Assembly: GCA_963836015.1 (NCBI GenBank)
Contig: CAWIIF010000002.1
Span: 558,001 to 622,000, forward strand
Direction of reading: 5' to 3'
Length of the DNA: 64,000 nt
DNA from: CAWCDJ01 sp963836015
GTDB lineage: Bacteria; Acidobacteriota; Terriglobia; Bryobacterales; Bryobacteraceae
Part shown: piece by piece, positions 8,619-20,094 of the stretch
Numbering within the stretch: the first letter of the stretch is position 1
Layout of the letters: every line of letters begins with the position of its first letter
Translations under genes and position numbers: made by a program
Notes under the pieces: model-generated
Databases searched by the model: none
Seen by the model: the letters and a program-made list of their open reading frames with translations, nothing else
What the model was told of the DNA's origin: nothing

Positions 8619-10311
8619 AGGCGCCGTGCGCCGCGCCCGGCAGGGCGTCGATCCCCTCCTCGATCTCGCGATAGACCGATTCAAACTCGTCCACATTGCC
8701 GCCCCAGGGATCGCGGATCGCCGGGCCGCGGCCGCGGTTCAGCGCCCCCAGATAGTGCAGCTTTTTCGCGGCCCCCGGGTGGTACGCCCGGATCGCCCAT
8801 TCCTGCTCCGGCTCGAATATCAGGATCAGGTCCGCCCGCTCCACCTGCGCGCGCGTCAGTACGCGGGACCGGTGCCGTGCCAGGTCCACTCCGAACCGCA
8901 GTGCCGCCTCCCGCGCGGCCGGCGGCGATTCCCTGCCCTCCGCCGGATAGTGTCCGGCCGATTCCACTTCCAGATTCGCGCCGGCGCGCCGCTTCAGATA
9001 AGCTTCGGCGAACGGGCTGCGGCAAATGTTGCCCTTACAGACCACCAGGATCCGCCGCGCGTCGCAGGCGGCCGCTTCCGCCCTTCGCCGCATCCTTGCC
9101 CGTATCCCCGGCAGCATCCAGACGAAGGGCCGCAGCACTTGCCCGGCAAATTGCGCGGCTTCGAAGACCCCGGGATTCGGATCGTCCAGCGTGAACGTGT
9201 CGTTGCGCTCCCGAAATACCCGAAGGGGCTCCAGCGCGACTTTCCACAAAGGCACCGTCAGGAGCGTGGCGTCGCCGCGGTCGGCCTGAAGATTGCGCCT
9301 CAGCCACCCCAGGTCGAGCCGCCAGTTCCGGCAATATAGATCCGTTCGATATTCCCGCGGAAACCCGGTGCGTCCGTGGACCATCAGCTCGTAAAGATAT
9401 CGCGGGAAATCCGCGCCCGCCGCGATCGTCAGCGGCAGCGAGCCCCAGAAGCGCCCGTTGATCTCGATCAGCACCCAGCCGCCCGTGCGCGGGTTCACTT
9501 TGAACTCGGCCATCGCGACTCCCGTGTAGCGCAGTTCGTTCATCAGGCGCCGGGTCGCTTTCAGCAGTTCGGCAGAAAGCGGCACACTCTTCCGGTACGC
9601 GCCGCCGCCGCCCTCCGGCGCTTCATGCACTCGCTCGTGCTGGAAAGCCGCGAGGATCTCACCATCCTTGCAAAGCACCTCCACTCCGACCCCCGAGCCC
9701 ACGAAATTCTGTTGGACCAGAAGCGGGCCGCGCGCCAGCATCGGGCCGGCGATCCCCTCGATGTCTTCAAACCGCCGCACTTTGCGTACTACGTTCCTTC
9801 GGTCGGGGACCTCCGCCGAAACCGACGCGGCGGGCTTCAAAACCAACGGCATCCCAAAACTCCCGGCCAGGTCCTCGATCTCGGCCGGCGAGCCGGCCGG
9901 AGATTGCTTTGGCAGAGGGATCGAAAGGCGCTCGGCCAGCTCGTAGGTCTTGCGCTTGTCGAAGCACCACTCGAATGCGGATTCGTTCGGAATGCACAGG
10001 TGCGTCCACCGGCCCAGTTCGCCACGATGCCGGTGGATCGCCAGCACCGCCGCATCGTGACACGGAATCACCGCATCGAACCGCGTTTCCCGGAGCAGCC
10101 GGGTCAGCGCCTCCAGCCACCTTCCGTCCCGCGGCGAATAACGTGGGATTTCGTGCACCTCCCGGAGGTATCGCGACCGCAGTGCCGGCGAGTCCCACTC
10201 CGCCCAGGCCGCGTGGACCTCCACCCCGGCTCGCCCGAGCGACCGGATCACGCTGAGAAAGGCGCGGGTATCGTTACCCAGCACCAGCGCGCGCCCGCCC
10301 GCCGGGTTCAC
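8584..10311 (-). CDS. ATP-grasp ligase fused to a low-molecular-weight protein tyrosine phosphatase
   Basis: This 575-residue two-domain protein has an ATP-grasp ligase domain at residues 1 to about 400: a Rossmann-like start (ALVLGNDTRAFLSVIRSLGR), the ATP-binding lysine in GMPLVLKPAASVSAE, and the metal-binding strand WVLIEINGRFWGS. It resembles carbamoyl-phosphate-synthase-like or carboxylate-amine ligases. Residues 419-560 form a low-molecular-weight tyrosine phosphatase with the C-x5-R-S loop VCKGNICRSPFAEAY and the acid loop RDPWGG. The GTG start overlaps the upstream deacetylase-like stop as GTGA, so the two are translationally coupled. Such phosphatases often control capsule or exopolysaccharide export. 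A role in glycan or envelope modification is inference and the ligase substrates are unknown. Confidence 0.82.
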   Translation of the reverse strand: MNPAGGRALVLGNDTRAFLSVIRSLGRAGVEVHAAWAEWDSPALRSRYLREVHEIPRYSPRDGRWLEALTRLLRETRFDAVIPCHDAAVLAIHRHRGELGRWTHLCIPNESAFEWCFDKRKTYELAERLSIPLPKQSPAGSPAEIEDLAGSFGMPLVLKPAASVSAEVPDRRNVVRKVRRFEDIEGIAGPMLARGPLLVQQNFVGSGVGVEVLCKDGEILAAFQHERVHEAPEGGGGAYRKSVPLSAELLKATRRLMNELRYTGVAMAEFKVNPRTGGWVLIEINGRFWGSLPLTIAAGADFPRYLYELMVHGRTGFPREYRTDLYCRNWRLDLGWLRRNLQADRGDATLLTVPLWKVALEPLRVFRERNDTFTLDDPNPGVFEAAQFAGQVLRPFVWMLPGIRARMRRRAEAAACDARRILVVCKGNICRSPFAEAYLKRRAGANLEVESAGHYPAEGRESPPAAREAALRFGVDLARHRSRVLTRAQVERADLILIFEPEQEWAIRAYHPGAAKKLHYLGALNRGRGPAIRDPWGGNVDEFESVYREIEEGIDALPGAAHGAFTTEAAPGLRA

Positions 10312-11309
10312 CGGCCGACCCCCGCGGCCACCGCCGCGCCGCAATATTCGTCCGCGAAATCCGTCAGCGCTCTCGCGCGAAAGCTCCCGCTGGCCGCCGC
10401 AAAAACCGCGTGCAGATCGCGATACAGGGTCTCGATCGCTCCCTCGCTCCGGAACCACGGACTCCCGCCCGGCATCAGTTCCGACGAGTGCAGCAGCAAC
10501 TCCACATGGCTTTCCCCCTGCTCCCCGGCAAGCTCCAGCAGGCGCAGCATCGCCTCCCGGTTGTGGCCGTTCGGCCGGAGCCAGGAAAGCGCCGGCGTCA
10601 GCCGGTCGACCGCCCTACGCGCCAGCGACCCGGGCTTCAGCCTCCCGCGCAGCGGATCGAGCCACGAGGGTCCCGACCGCCGCACCGACACCGGCACTTC
10701 CAGAAGTTGGGACCCGCCCGGACGGCACACATCGCCATAATCCGGGAAGTAGGGCCGGGTCGGGGCGGACGTAAAGTCCGGACCGCCTCTCGAGGCTCCG
10801 CCATGCGCGGCCCACGAAATCCCCGGCGTCACCGAGCAGTCCACACGATATCCGCACTCTTCGAGCAGACAGGCGTACGTCCCGTCGAACCCGAAACGGC
10901 CCGCCCGGTGGCTGGTCACTGGGGTTTCGAAGGTATGGCGCAACAGCCCGGTCAGGTAGACGATCTTCTCTCGCATCACTTCCTCCGGATATTCAAAGAG
11001 ATACGGGGCCCGCCCGAAATCGTCGTCGGTCAACGGGACCAGCGGCGGCGAGTTCCAGGCATGCAGGTGCATGCCGATCTCGGCCGTGCCGCGCCGCACC
11101 GCGGCCCTCCCGAATCTCTGGAATTCCGGACACTGCGCCATCTCGTAGTTCGTCAGGTAGGTCGCGATCCAGCCGTATTCTTCACAGGTTTGCTGGAATC
11201 TCGGCAGCCAGGCGGCGTTTCGAGTGGTGATGCTGCGCGGATGCGACCACAGGTTGTCCCCTTCCGTGTCGATGGTGATCAGGAAGGCGGGGCGCTCGAG
11301 AATGCTCAT
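10308..11309 (-). CDS. Polysaccharide deacetylase-like protein
   Basis: This 333-residue protein without a signal peptide begins FLITIDTEGDN, the catalytic-Asp strand of the carbohydrate esterase 4/NodB barrel in its WalW-like branch. Further on, IGMHLHAWNSPPL supplies the histidines of the metal site, SHRAGRFGFDGTYACLLEEC the Arg-containing strand, and VELLLHSSELMPGG the late His strand. These enzymes remove N-acetyl groups from glycans, and divergent members act on cell-surface sugars. It is coupled by a GTGA overlap to the ATP-grasp/phosphatase gene downstream, suggesting one surface-glycan pathway. The metal ligands are shifted from the standard pattern, so activity is not certain. Confidence 0.72.
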   Translation of the reverse strand: MSILERPAFLITIDTEGDNLWSHPRSITTRNAAWLPRFQQTCEEYGWIATYLTNYEMAQCPEFQRFGRAAVRRGTAEIGMHLHAWNSPPLVPLTDDDFGRAPYLFEYPEEVMREKIVYLTGLLRHTFETPVTSHRAGRFGFDGTYACLLEECGYRVDCSVTPGISWAAHGGASRGGPDFTSAPTRPYFPDYGDVCRPGGSQLLEVPVSVRRSGPSWLDPLRGRLKPGSLARRAVDRLTPALSWLRPNGHNREAMLRLLELAGEQGESHVELLLHSSELMPGGSPWFRSEGAIETLYRDLHAVFAAASGSFRARALTDFADEYCGAAVAAGVGR

Positions 11310-11399
11310 CAGCCTGAGTATCGACGCCGCCGTCCCCGTTCTTTAGCACTTTAGGGCCGTTCTTTCGACCGGGCACTTCCCCATTCCTTCCGAACGCGC

Positions 11400-11405
11400 T
11401 AAAAT
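11400..11405 (+). promoter_or_regulatory. Candidate -10 element for the rimP-nusA-infB run
   Basis: TAAAAT stands about 70 bases before rimP in the only non-coding gap upstream of the long run. No good -35 hexamer sits at the usual distance, so the assignment is weak. It would place the transcript start before the hairpin at 11429-11446. Confidence 0.3.
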
Positions 11406-11428
11406 GAGGTTTAGTGTCGAGCCAATCG

Positions 11429-11451
11429 AGTGGGCGAAAGCCCACTTTTTT
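11429..11451 (+). terminator. Terminator-like hairpin in the rimP leader
   Basis: The sequence AGTGGGC, a GAAA loop and GCCCACT form a perfect seven-base-pair stem with a tetraloop, followed directly by five T residues. This is a textbook intrinsic terminator, placed 25 bases before rimP and after the likely promoter. Leaders of rimP-nusA-infB operons are known in other bacteria to carry terminators that NusA and other factors modulate. Attenuation here is inference. It could also terminate transcripts arriving from upstream. Confidence 0.7.
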
Positions 11452-11475
11452 GTTGGATTTGGCACATTCGGAACG

Positions 11476-11937
11476 ATGCGGGAACCAGTGGCGTCCAAAA
11501 TCGAAGAGATCGCGCAGCGGGTAGCCGATTCGGAGGGGATGGAGCTAGTCGAGGTGGAAGTCAAAGGCGGCGGCGGGAGCCGTTTCGTGCGGATTTCGAT
11601 CGACAAGCCCGACGGCGTCACCCACGCCGACTGCGAGCTCGTATCGCAGCAGGTGGGGACCATTTTGGATGTGGAAGACGTAGTGCCAGGCCACTACACA
11701 CTTGAAGTAAGTTCCCCCGGCGTGGAACGTAAGCTATTGAAACCGACAGATTATCAGCGGTTCCAGGGCAAGAAGATCAAGGTCACATTGCGCGAGCCGA
11801 TCGAGGGGCGGCGCAACTGGGACGGCACACTCGCCGGCTTCGAAGACGGCGTCATCGCACTCGACGCCGGACAGGGGAAAACGGTCCGGTTCGATCTCGG
11901 GCAGGTCCAGAAAGCAAATCTGAAGTTCGAGTGGTAA
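11476..11937 (+). CDS. rimP: Ribosome maturation factor RimP
   Basis: This 153-residue protein has the two-domain RimP layout. The N-terminal alpha/beta domain has GMELVEVEVKGGGGSRFVRI and YTLEVSSPGVERKLLKPTDY, the family's most conserved stretch. The C-terminal SH3-like domain includes GKKIKVTLREPI and GTLAGFEDGVI. RimP binds the free 30S subunit and aids its assembly. ATG at 11476 is chosen because the homologous part begins with VASKIEEIA; an upstream in-frame ATG would read through the leader hairpin. nusA follows after 40 bases, the classical order. Confidence 0.92.
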   Translation: MREPVASKIEEIAQRVADSEGMELVEVEVKGGGGSRFVRISIDKPDGVTHADCELVSQQVGTILDVEDVVPGHYTLEVSSPGVERKLLKPTDYQRFQGKKIKVTLREPIEGRRNWDGTLAGFEDGVIALDAGQGKTVRFDLGQVQKANLKFEW

Positions 11938-11977
11938 AGCCCCGCCGGAAACACTCAATCGCGACAAAGAGGGTACC

Positions 11978-13549
11978 TTGGAAACGATTTTTCAGTCCAT
12001 CGAGATATTGAGCAAGGAAAAGGGCATCGATCCGCAGATCGTGCTGGATGCGGTGAAAGATGCCATGCTGATCGCCGCCCGCAAGCATTACCGCACCAAT
12101 GAGGACTACCTGGCGGAGATGGATCCCAAGACCGGCGCAATCCGCTTGTTTGCCGTCAAGAAGGTTGCCGAAGCGGTGGAGGACCCGGCCCATGAGATGA
12201 CCCTGACCGAGGCCCGGCGCATCAGTCCCGAAGCCGAAATCGGCTCGGAAGTTCGCATCCCAAAAAACACCGATGCCCTGGGACGCATCTCCGCCCAAAC
12301 GGCCAAGCAGGTCATCTTTCAGAAGGTCCGCGAAGCCGAGCGCGAGACCGTCTTCAACGAATACTCGGGCCGCACCGGCGAGCTCGTGAACTGCACCATC
12401 AAGCGCGTCGAAGGCCCGGATTACATCCTCGATCTCGGCAAGACCGAAGCCAAGCTGCCGAAGAAGGAGCAGTCGCGCCTGGAGAGCTATAGCGTGGGCG
12501 ACCGCGTACGCTGCATCATCCGGCTGGTGGATAAATCGAGCAAGGGGCCGGGCGTGGTGGTCTCCCGCGCCGCTCCCGAGCTGGTGATGCGCCTGTTCGA
12601 GCAGGAAGTGCCCGAGATCTACGACGGCACCGTGCAGATTCGCGGATGTGCGCGGGAGTCCGGGGAGCGCACCAAAATCGCCGTGCAGAGCCGCGACCGC
12701 GATGTGGACAGCGTCGGCGCCTGCGTGGGGATGAAGGGCATGCGCGTGCAGTCGATTATCCGCGAGCTGCGCGGCGAGAAGATCGACATCATCGAATATT
12801 CCGAGGATTCCGTGGTCTTCGCGACCCACGCCCTGAGTCCGGCCAAGGTCAGCCGCATCTCGATCCTCGACCCTCTCGAAAAGCACATGGAAGTGATTGT
12901 CGATGACTCGCAGCTCTCGCTCGCCATCGGCAAAAAGGGCCAGAACGTGCGGCTGGCGGCCAAGCTCCTCGGCTGGAAGATCGACATCAAGAGCGAGGAA
13001 GAGAAGCGGCAGGAGGTCGAGTCGGCCATGGCCGCCCTGGTGGCTCCCGGCGCTCCGGTTTCCGTCCTCATCGATTACGGCCTGCCGGAGACGCTGGTGG
13101 AGCATTTGCTCGATGCCGGCGTGGGCACCATCGAGAAACTGGGCGGCATGACGCCCGAGCAGTTGGAAGAGATCCAGGGCATCGACCCCGACCTCGTGGA
13201 GCGCATCCAGCAGGCGGTCAACGCTTACTACAGCCAGTTCGAAGAAGGCCAGGGTGTCGAGGCGGCCGAACCGGCCGAACCCGCCCCCGCCGAGGCCCTT
13301 GCTTCCGATGCCGCCGCTTTGCCCGGAGAAGTCGCGGAAACAGAACCCGAGCTGAGCGAGGCCGTTGAAGCTCCGGAGGCCCTTGAGAATCCGGAAAGCC
13401 CGGAGGCGCAAGTGGTGCCTGAGTCGGAACCTGCGGAAGAAGCCGGAGAAACCGACCAGCAGTCTGGTAACATGGAAGATGCGGGTTCCCCCACTCACAA
13501 TCAGTCCGAGGGATTAGGACCGGAAGGCGACCCTCGTCGGCGCGAGTAG
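11978..13549 (+). CDS. nusA: Transcription termination/antitermination factor NusA
   Basis: This 523-residue protein has an RNA-polymerase-binding N-terminal domain, an S1 domain from about residue 130, two KH domains (SVGACVGMKGMRVQSII and LAIGKKGQNVRLAAKL) and a helix-hairpin-helix region around GTIEKLGGMTPEQLEEIQGI. After residue 420 comes an acidic tail of about 90 residues rich in Glu, Ala and Pro, not part of the core family. The start is TTG at 11978, preceded by AAAGAGG; no better start is in frame. NusA controls pausing, termination and antitermination. It lies between rimP and infB as in most bacteria. Confidence 0.94.
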   Translation: METIFQSIEILSKEKGIDPQIVLDAVKDAMLIAARKHYRTNEDYLAEMDPKTGAIRLFAVKKVAEAVEDPAHEMTLTEARRISPEAEIGSEVRIPKNTDALGRISAQTAKQVIFQKVREAERETVFNEYSGRTGELVNCTIKRVEGPDYILDLGKTEAKLPKKEQSRLESYSVGDRVRCIIRLVDKSSKGPGVVVSRAAPELVMRLFEQEVPEIYDGTVQIRGCARESGERTKIAVQSRDRDVDSVGACVGMKGMRVQSIIRELRGEKIDIIEYSEDSVVFATHALSPAKVSRISILDPLEKHMEVIVDDSQLSLAIGKKGQNVRLAAKLLGWKIDIKSEEEKRQEVESAMAALVAPGAPVSVLIDYGLPETLVEHLLDAGVGTIEKLGGMTPEQLEEIQGIDPDLVERIQQAVNAYYSQFEEGQGVEAAEPAEPAPAEALASDAAALPGEVAETEPELSEAVEAPEALENPESPEAQVVPESEPAEEAGETDQQSGNMEDAGSPTHNQSEGLGPEGDPRRRE

Positions 13550-13585
13550 GAGCGTCTCGTCAGATAGAAGTAGATTGCCTTATCT

Positions 13586-16555
<2,970 letters not shown>

Positions 16556-16559
16556 TCGG

Positions 16560-16847
16560 ATGGCCGCGATTGGTGTTCTGACTCTGGAACTGCGACTCGA
16601 AAACTCGCATTCGCTGAAGGACAAACGCCACGTGGTCGAGAGTCTGAAAAGCCGTTTGCGGCATAAGTTCAACGTGGCCGTGGCCGAAATCGATCACCAG
16701 GACCTCTGGCAGCGCGCCGCCATCGCCGCGGTGACAGTGTCCTCCGATCGCGTCCATGCGGAAAAGGTTCTGCGCGCCGTAGAGGAGGAAGCGGTCGGCC
16801 TGCTCGGCGCGGAGCTGGCCGAGTGTACGTTGGATTGGCTGGATTGA
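16560..16847 (+). CDS. YlxP/DUF503 family protein
   Basis: This 95-residue protein matches the small DUF503 (YlxP) family: IGVLTLELRLENSHSLKDKR at the start, then VVESLKSRLRHKFNVAVAEI, a conserved pattern. The family commonly sits between infB and rbfA, as here, and is thought to be linked to ribosome assembly or translation. Its biochemical role is not established. Gaps of four bases to infB and 41 bases to rbfA support one transcript. Confidence 0.88.
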   Translation: MAAIGVLTLELRLENSHSLKDKRHVVESLKSRLRHKFNVAVAEIDHQDLWQRAAIAAVTVSSDRVHAEKVLRAVEEEAVGLLGAELAECTLDWLD

Positions 16848-16888
16848 GCATCACAGAACCGCGACCGTAAGGGAGCGGGCAGATTTGC

Positions 16889-17257
16889 ATGGATGAACGG
16901 CGCACATTACGGGTCTCGGAAGCGGTCCGGGAAGAGCTTTCGGAAATTGTGGGGTTCGAAGCCGAAGACCCGCGCCTCCTGGCCGTCGAAGTGGTGGATG
17001 TCCATGTCAGCGTGGACGGCCGCCACGCCAACGTCAAGGTCGCTATCCGCGGCACCGAGCGCGAACAGCGGCAATCCATGGCCGCCCTCGAGCATGCCAC
17101 CCCGTTCCTGCGCCATGAACTGGCCTCCCGGCTCAGCCTCAGGCATGTTCCCGATCTGCATTTCGACCAGGACCGCAACCCGGATGTGGAAAGCCGCATC
17201 GATTTTCTATTGAAACGGGCAAAAAAATCTCGTGGCCGCAGTGAAAATCAGCCCTAG
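16889..17257 (+). CDS. rbfA: 30S ribosome-binding factor RbfA
   Basis: This 122-residue protein has the RbfA KH-like fold: RVSEAVREELSEIVGFEAED, then VEVVDVHVSVDGRHANVKVA and FLRHELASRLSLRHVPDLHF, ending with the canonical DFLLKRAKK tail. RbfA binds the 30S subunit near helix 1 of 16S rRNA and supports late maturation. ATG at 16889 gives the usual length. Its last 26 bases overlap the GTG start of apbE in another frame. truB and rpsO, its frequent downstream partners, are not present. Confidence 0.93.
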   Translation: MDERRTLRVSEAVREELSEIVGFEAEDPRLLAVEVVDVHVSVDGRHANVKVAIRGTEREQRQSMAALEHATPFLRHELASRLSLRHVPDLHFDQDRNPDVESRIDFLLKRAKKSRGRSENQP

Positions 17258-18230
17258 GTTCAAACAATTTGTGGTAGGTTTGTTTCTGTCGGCAGCCATG
17301 GCGGCGCCCCGGACGGAACTCCTCCGTCTCGAGAAAAGCGCCGATGCCATGGGGTCGACTTATACGATCGAGCTGTACGGGTACGATCGGATCCGGATGG
17401 AAGCGGCGGCCGACGCCGCCTTCGACGAGGTCCGCCAACTGGACGATCTCCTGTCGAATTACAAGCCCGACAGCGAGTGGAGCGAGGTAAACCGGCGAGC
17501 CGCGGCAGGGCCGATGAAGATTTCGCCTGAACTCTTCCGGGTTCTTTCCGCATGCGCCGGGTACAGCAGGGAAAGCGAAGGGGCGTTCGACATCACAGTT
17601 GGCCCGCTAATGAAGGTGTGGGGGTTCTATAAGGGTTCGGGTCACCTGCCCCATCGGGCCGAGGTGCAAGCGGCCATGACCAAGGTGGGCTACCGGCACA
17701 TGCACCTGGACCCGGCGGCGCAAACGGTGTGGTTCGATCGCCCGGGCGTGGAAATCGATCCCGGCGGCATCGGCAAAGGGTACGCGGTAGACCGGATGGT
17801 GGAAATATTACGGAAAAACGGCATCCAGACCGCTCTCGTGGCCGGCTCCGGCAGCAGCATCTACGGTATGGGCGCTCCCCCGGACGAGCCGAGAGGCTGG
17901 CGGGTGGATATCAAGAACCCCTGGGATACGCGGAAAAGCGCGGCCGAAGTCTTTCTGAAGGACATGTCCATGTCCACCTCGGGCAGCTATGAAAAGTTTT
18001 TTCGGGCAGAGGGACGTATCTACGCTCACATTATGGACCCGCGCACCGGCTACCCGGCGGCGGGCAGCGTGTCGGTTTCCGTGATCGCTCCCCGTACCCT
18101 GGATTCCGAAGTGTGGGCCAAGCCCTACTTCGTCAACGGCCGCCAGTGGGCGGCCCAGCACAAGCCAAAGGACTTTCGCGTTTTCTTTTGCGAAGACAGG
18201 ATGGATCAGCCATGCGCGTGGCTCCAATGA
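17232..18230 (+). CDS. apbE: FAD:protein FMN transferase (ApbE family)
   Basis: This 332-residue protein with a short N-terminal hydrophobic export segment (FVVGLFLSAAMAA) joins FMN from FAD to threonine residues of exported flavoproteins, with Mg as cofactor. Family features seen are MGSTYTIELYG, the flavin/metal loop EIDPGGIGKGYAVDRM, the glycine-rich GSGSSIYGMG, and the C-terminal metal site region YAHIMDPRTGYPA. The GTG start lies 26 bases inside rbfA, and the stop overlaps the hemE ATG as ATGA. No flavoprotein target such as nqrC or rnfG is in the window. Placement with heme genes suggests service to redox enzymes (inference). Confidence 0.9.
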   Translation: MAAVKISPRFKQFVVGLFLSAAMAAPRTELLRLEKSADAMGSTYTIELYGYDRIRMEAAADAAFDEVRQLDDLLSNYKPDSEWSEVNRRAAAGPMKISPELFRVLSACAGYSRESEGAFDITVGPLMKVWGFYKGSGHLPHRAEVQAAMTKVGYRHMHLDPAAQTVWFDRPGVEIDPGGIGKGYAVDRMVEILRKNGIQTALVAGSGSSIYGMGAPPDEPRGWRVDIKNPWDTRKSAAEVFLKDMSMSTSGSYEKFFRAEGRIYAHIMDPRTGYPAAGSVSVSVIAPRTLDSEVWAKPYFVNGRQWAAQHKPKDFRVFFCEDRMDQPCAWLQ

Positions 18231-19249
18231 GTAGCCGTTTTCTGGACGCCTGCCGGCGCCGTCCCACCGACGTGAGGCCGGTATGGTTCATGCGGCAGGC
18301 GGGCCGGTATATGAAGCAGTACCGCCAGATCCGCGAGCGCCACGGAATTCTCGAGATCTGCAAGCGCCCCGACCTGGCCGCGACTGTCACGTTGCAGCCC
18401 GTCGAGATTCTGGATGTGGACGCGGCCATTATTTTCGCCGACCTCCTCCTCCCCATCGAGCCGATGGGACTCAAGCTACGATATGCGGCCGGCGAGGGGC
18501 CGATTATCGATAATCCGGTCCGAACTTCGGATGATGTGGATTCCCTTTCCACGGCCAACACCGACGAGCTCGGCTATGTCGGCCAGGCGATCCAGCAGGT
18601 GGTCCGCGCGCTGGCCGGAAAGGTGCCCGTCATCGGCTTCGTAGGCGCCCCCTTCACCATGGCCAGCTACATGATCGAAGGCGGAGCCTCGCGCAACTTC
18701 ATCCGCACCAAGAAGCTGATGTACAGCGACGAGACCCTGTGGCGGCGGCTGATGGGCAAGATCGTCGACGTTCTGGCGCCCTTCGCGCATTCGCAGGTGA
18801 CCGCCGGCGCGCGCGCCATCCAGGTGTTCGACAGTTGGGTCGGCGCGCTCGGCTCCGACGATTATGTCCGCTTCGCTGCGCCCTATTCCCGCGCCCTGAT
18901 CGAGCGCATCCGCTCCACCGGCGTTCCCGTCATCCATTTCGGCACAGGCGCCTCCGGCTTCTTCCGCGAGCTGCACGCCGCCGGCGGCGACGTGATGGGC
19001 GTGGACTGGCGCATCAACATCGACCAGGCCTGGATGGACATCAGCTACCGCTCCGCGATTCAGGGCAACCTCGATCCGGTCGCGCTATTCGCTCCGCTGC
19101 CCGAGCTCCGCACCAAGGTGCAGGAGCTGCTCAAGCGCACCGGCACGCGGCCCGGCCACATTTTCAATCTCGGGCACGGCATTCTTCCCGAAACCCCCGT
19201 CGAGAACGTCAAGGCCGTCGTGGATCTGGTGCGGGAATTCCGGCCGTGA
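18227..19249 (+). CDS. hemE: Uroporphyrinogen decarboxylase
   Basis: HemE removes four carboxyl groups from uroporphyrinogen III to give coproporphyrinogen III in the cytoplasm. Seen are the N-terminal signature RPVWFMRQAGRYMKQYRQIR, the active-site Asp region IIFADLLLPIEPMGL, GFVGAPFTMASYMIEGG, and the closing HIFNLGHGILPETPVENV. The 340-residue length is normal. ATG at 18227 matches the usual N-terminus (MSSRFLDACRRR) and overlaps the apbE stop as ATGA. An alternative ATG at 18212 has a better ribosome site (AGGA) and would add five residues. The stop overlaps the hemH GTG as GTGA. Confidence 0.95.
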   Translation: MSSRFLDACRRRPTDVRPVWFMRQAGRYMKQYRQIRERHGILEICKRPDLAATVTLQPVEILDVDAAIIFADLLLPIEPMGLKLRYAAGEGPIIDNPVRTSDDVDSLSTANTDELGYVGQAIQQVVRALAGKVPVIGFVGAPFTMASYMIEGGASRNFIRTKKLMYSDETLWRRLMGKIVDVLAPFAHSQVTAGARAIQVFDSWVGALGSDDYVRFAAPYSRALIERIRSTGVPVIHFGTGASGFFRELHAAGGDVMGVDWRINIDQAWMDISYRSAIQGNLDPVALFAPLPELRTKVQELLKRTGTRPGHIFNLGHGILPETPVENVKAVVDLVREFRP

Positions 19250-20094
19250 ATCAGGCGGTCCTGCTGCTCGCCCATGGAGCGCCGGAACGGCTGGACGACA
19301 TCGAAGCGTATCTTTCCTTCGTGCGCGGCGGCAGGCCGTCGAACCCGCAGGTCACCGAAGAAGTGACACGCCGCTATGCCGCCATCGGCGGCGGCTCTCC
19401 CCTGCTCCGCTGGACGCGCGCCCAGGCCGAAGCTCTCGAGCGGCTGCTCGGCATCCCGGTCCATTTCGCCATGCGCAACTGGAGCCCTTTCATCCAGGAT
19501 GTCGTGCCGCGCATCGAAGCCGCCCGCGTGGCCGCCGTCTGTCTGGCTCCCCAGTATTCGGAAATGAGTATCGGCCTCTACATCCGCAAGGTCGACGAGA
19601 CGAAGCCGCCCTTCGAGATCCGTTGGGCCAAAAGCTACCACGACGAGCCCCTGCTGATCGAAGCCTTCGCGGAAAGACTCGGCCGCTCTCACGCGCGGGT
19701 CCTGTTCACCGCCCACAGCCTCCCCGAGCGCGCCCTCGCGCCGGATGATCCCTACGACCGGGAATGCCGCGCCACCGCCGCCCTGATAGCCGGCCGGCTC
19801 GGCCTCACCGCCTGGGACTTCGCCTACCAGAGCCAGGGCATGACCGGCGAGCGCTGGCTCGGCCCCACCGTGGAGTCGTATCTGGACCGCTACGCCGCCG
19901 GCGGCATTCGCGAAGTGGCGATCGCCCCCATCGGCTTCGTCTGCGACCACGTCGAGATCCTGTACGATATCGACATCCAGTTTCGGGACTACGCCGCCGC
20001 CCGCGGCATCACCTTGACCCGCCCCGAATCGCTGAACGATTCCCCGCGATTTACGGCGGCCCTGGCGGAGGTGGTGCAGCGATGCCTGACGTAA
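19246..20094 (+). CDS. hemH: Ferrochelatase (protoporphyrin or coproporphyrin type)
   Basis: This 282-residue enzyme inserts ferrous iron into a porphyrin. It carries LLLAHGAPERLDDIEAYLSF at the start, the catalytic His in LFTAHSLPERAL, and the acidic metal region IGFVCDHVEILYDIDIQF. It is shorter than most ferrochelatases. The His motif reads TAHSLPE, as in Gram-positive-type enzymes, and not FSFHGLP. Those relatives act on coproporphyrin III. Which substrate is used here is not decided by sequence reading. GTG at 19246 overlaps the hemE stop, and the end overlaps hemG by 13 bases, so translation is coupled along the chain. Confidence 0.92.
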   Translation: MNQAVLLLAHGAPERLDDIEAYLSFVRGGRPSNPQVTEEVTRRYAAIGGGSPLLRWTRAQAEALERLLGIPVHFAMRNWSPFIQDVVPRIEAARVAAVCLAPQYSEMSIGLYIRKVDETKPPFEIRWAKSYHDEPLLIEAFAERLGRSHARVLFTAHSLPERALAPDDPYDRECRATAALIAGRLGLTAWDFAYQSQGMTGERWLGPTVESYLDRYAAGGIREVAIAPIGFVCDHVEILYDIDIQFRDYAAARGITLTRPESLNDSPRFTAALAEVVQRCLT

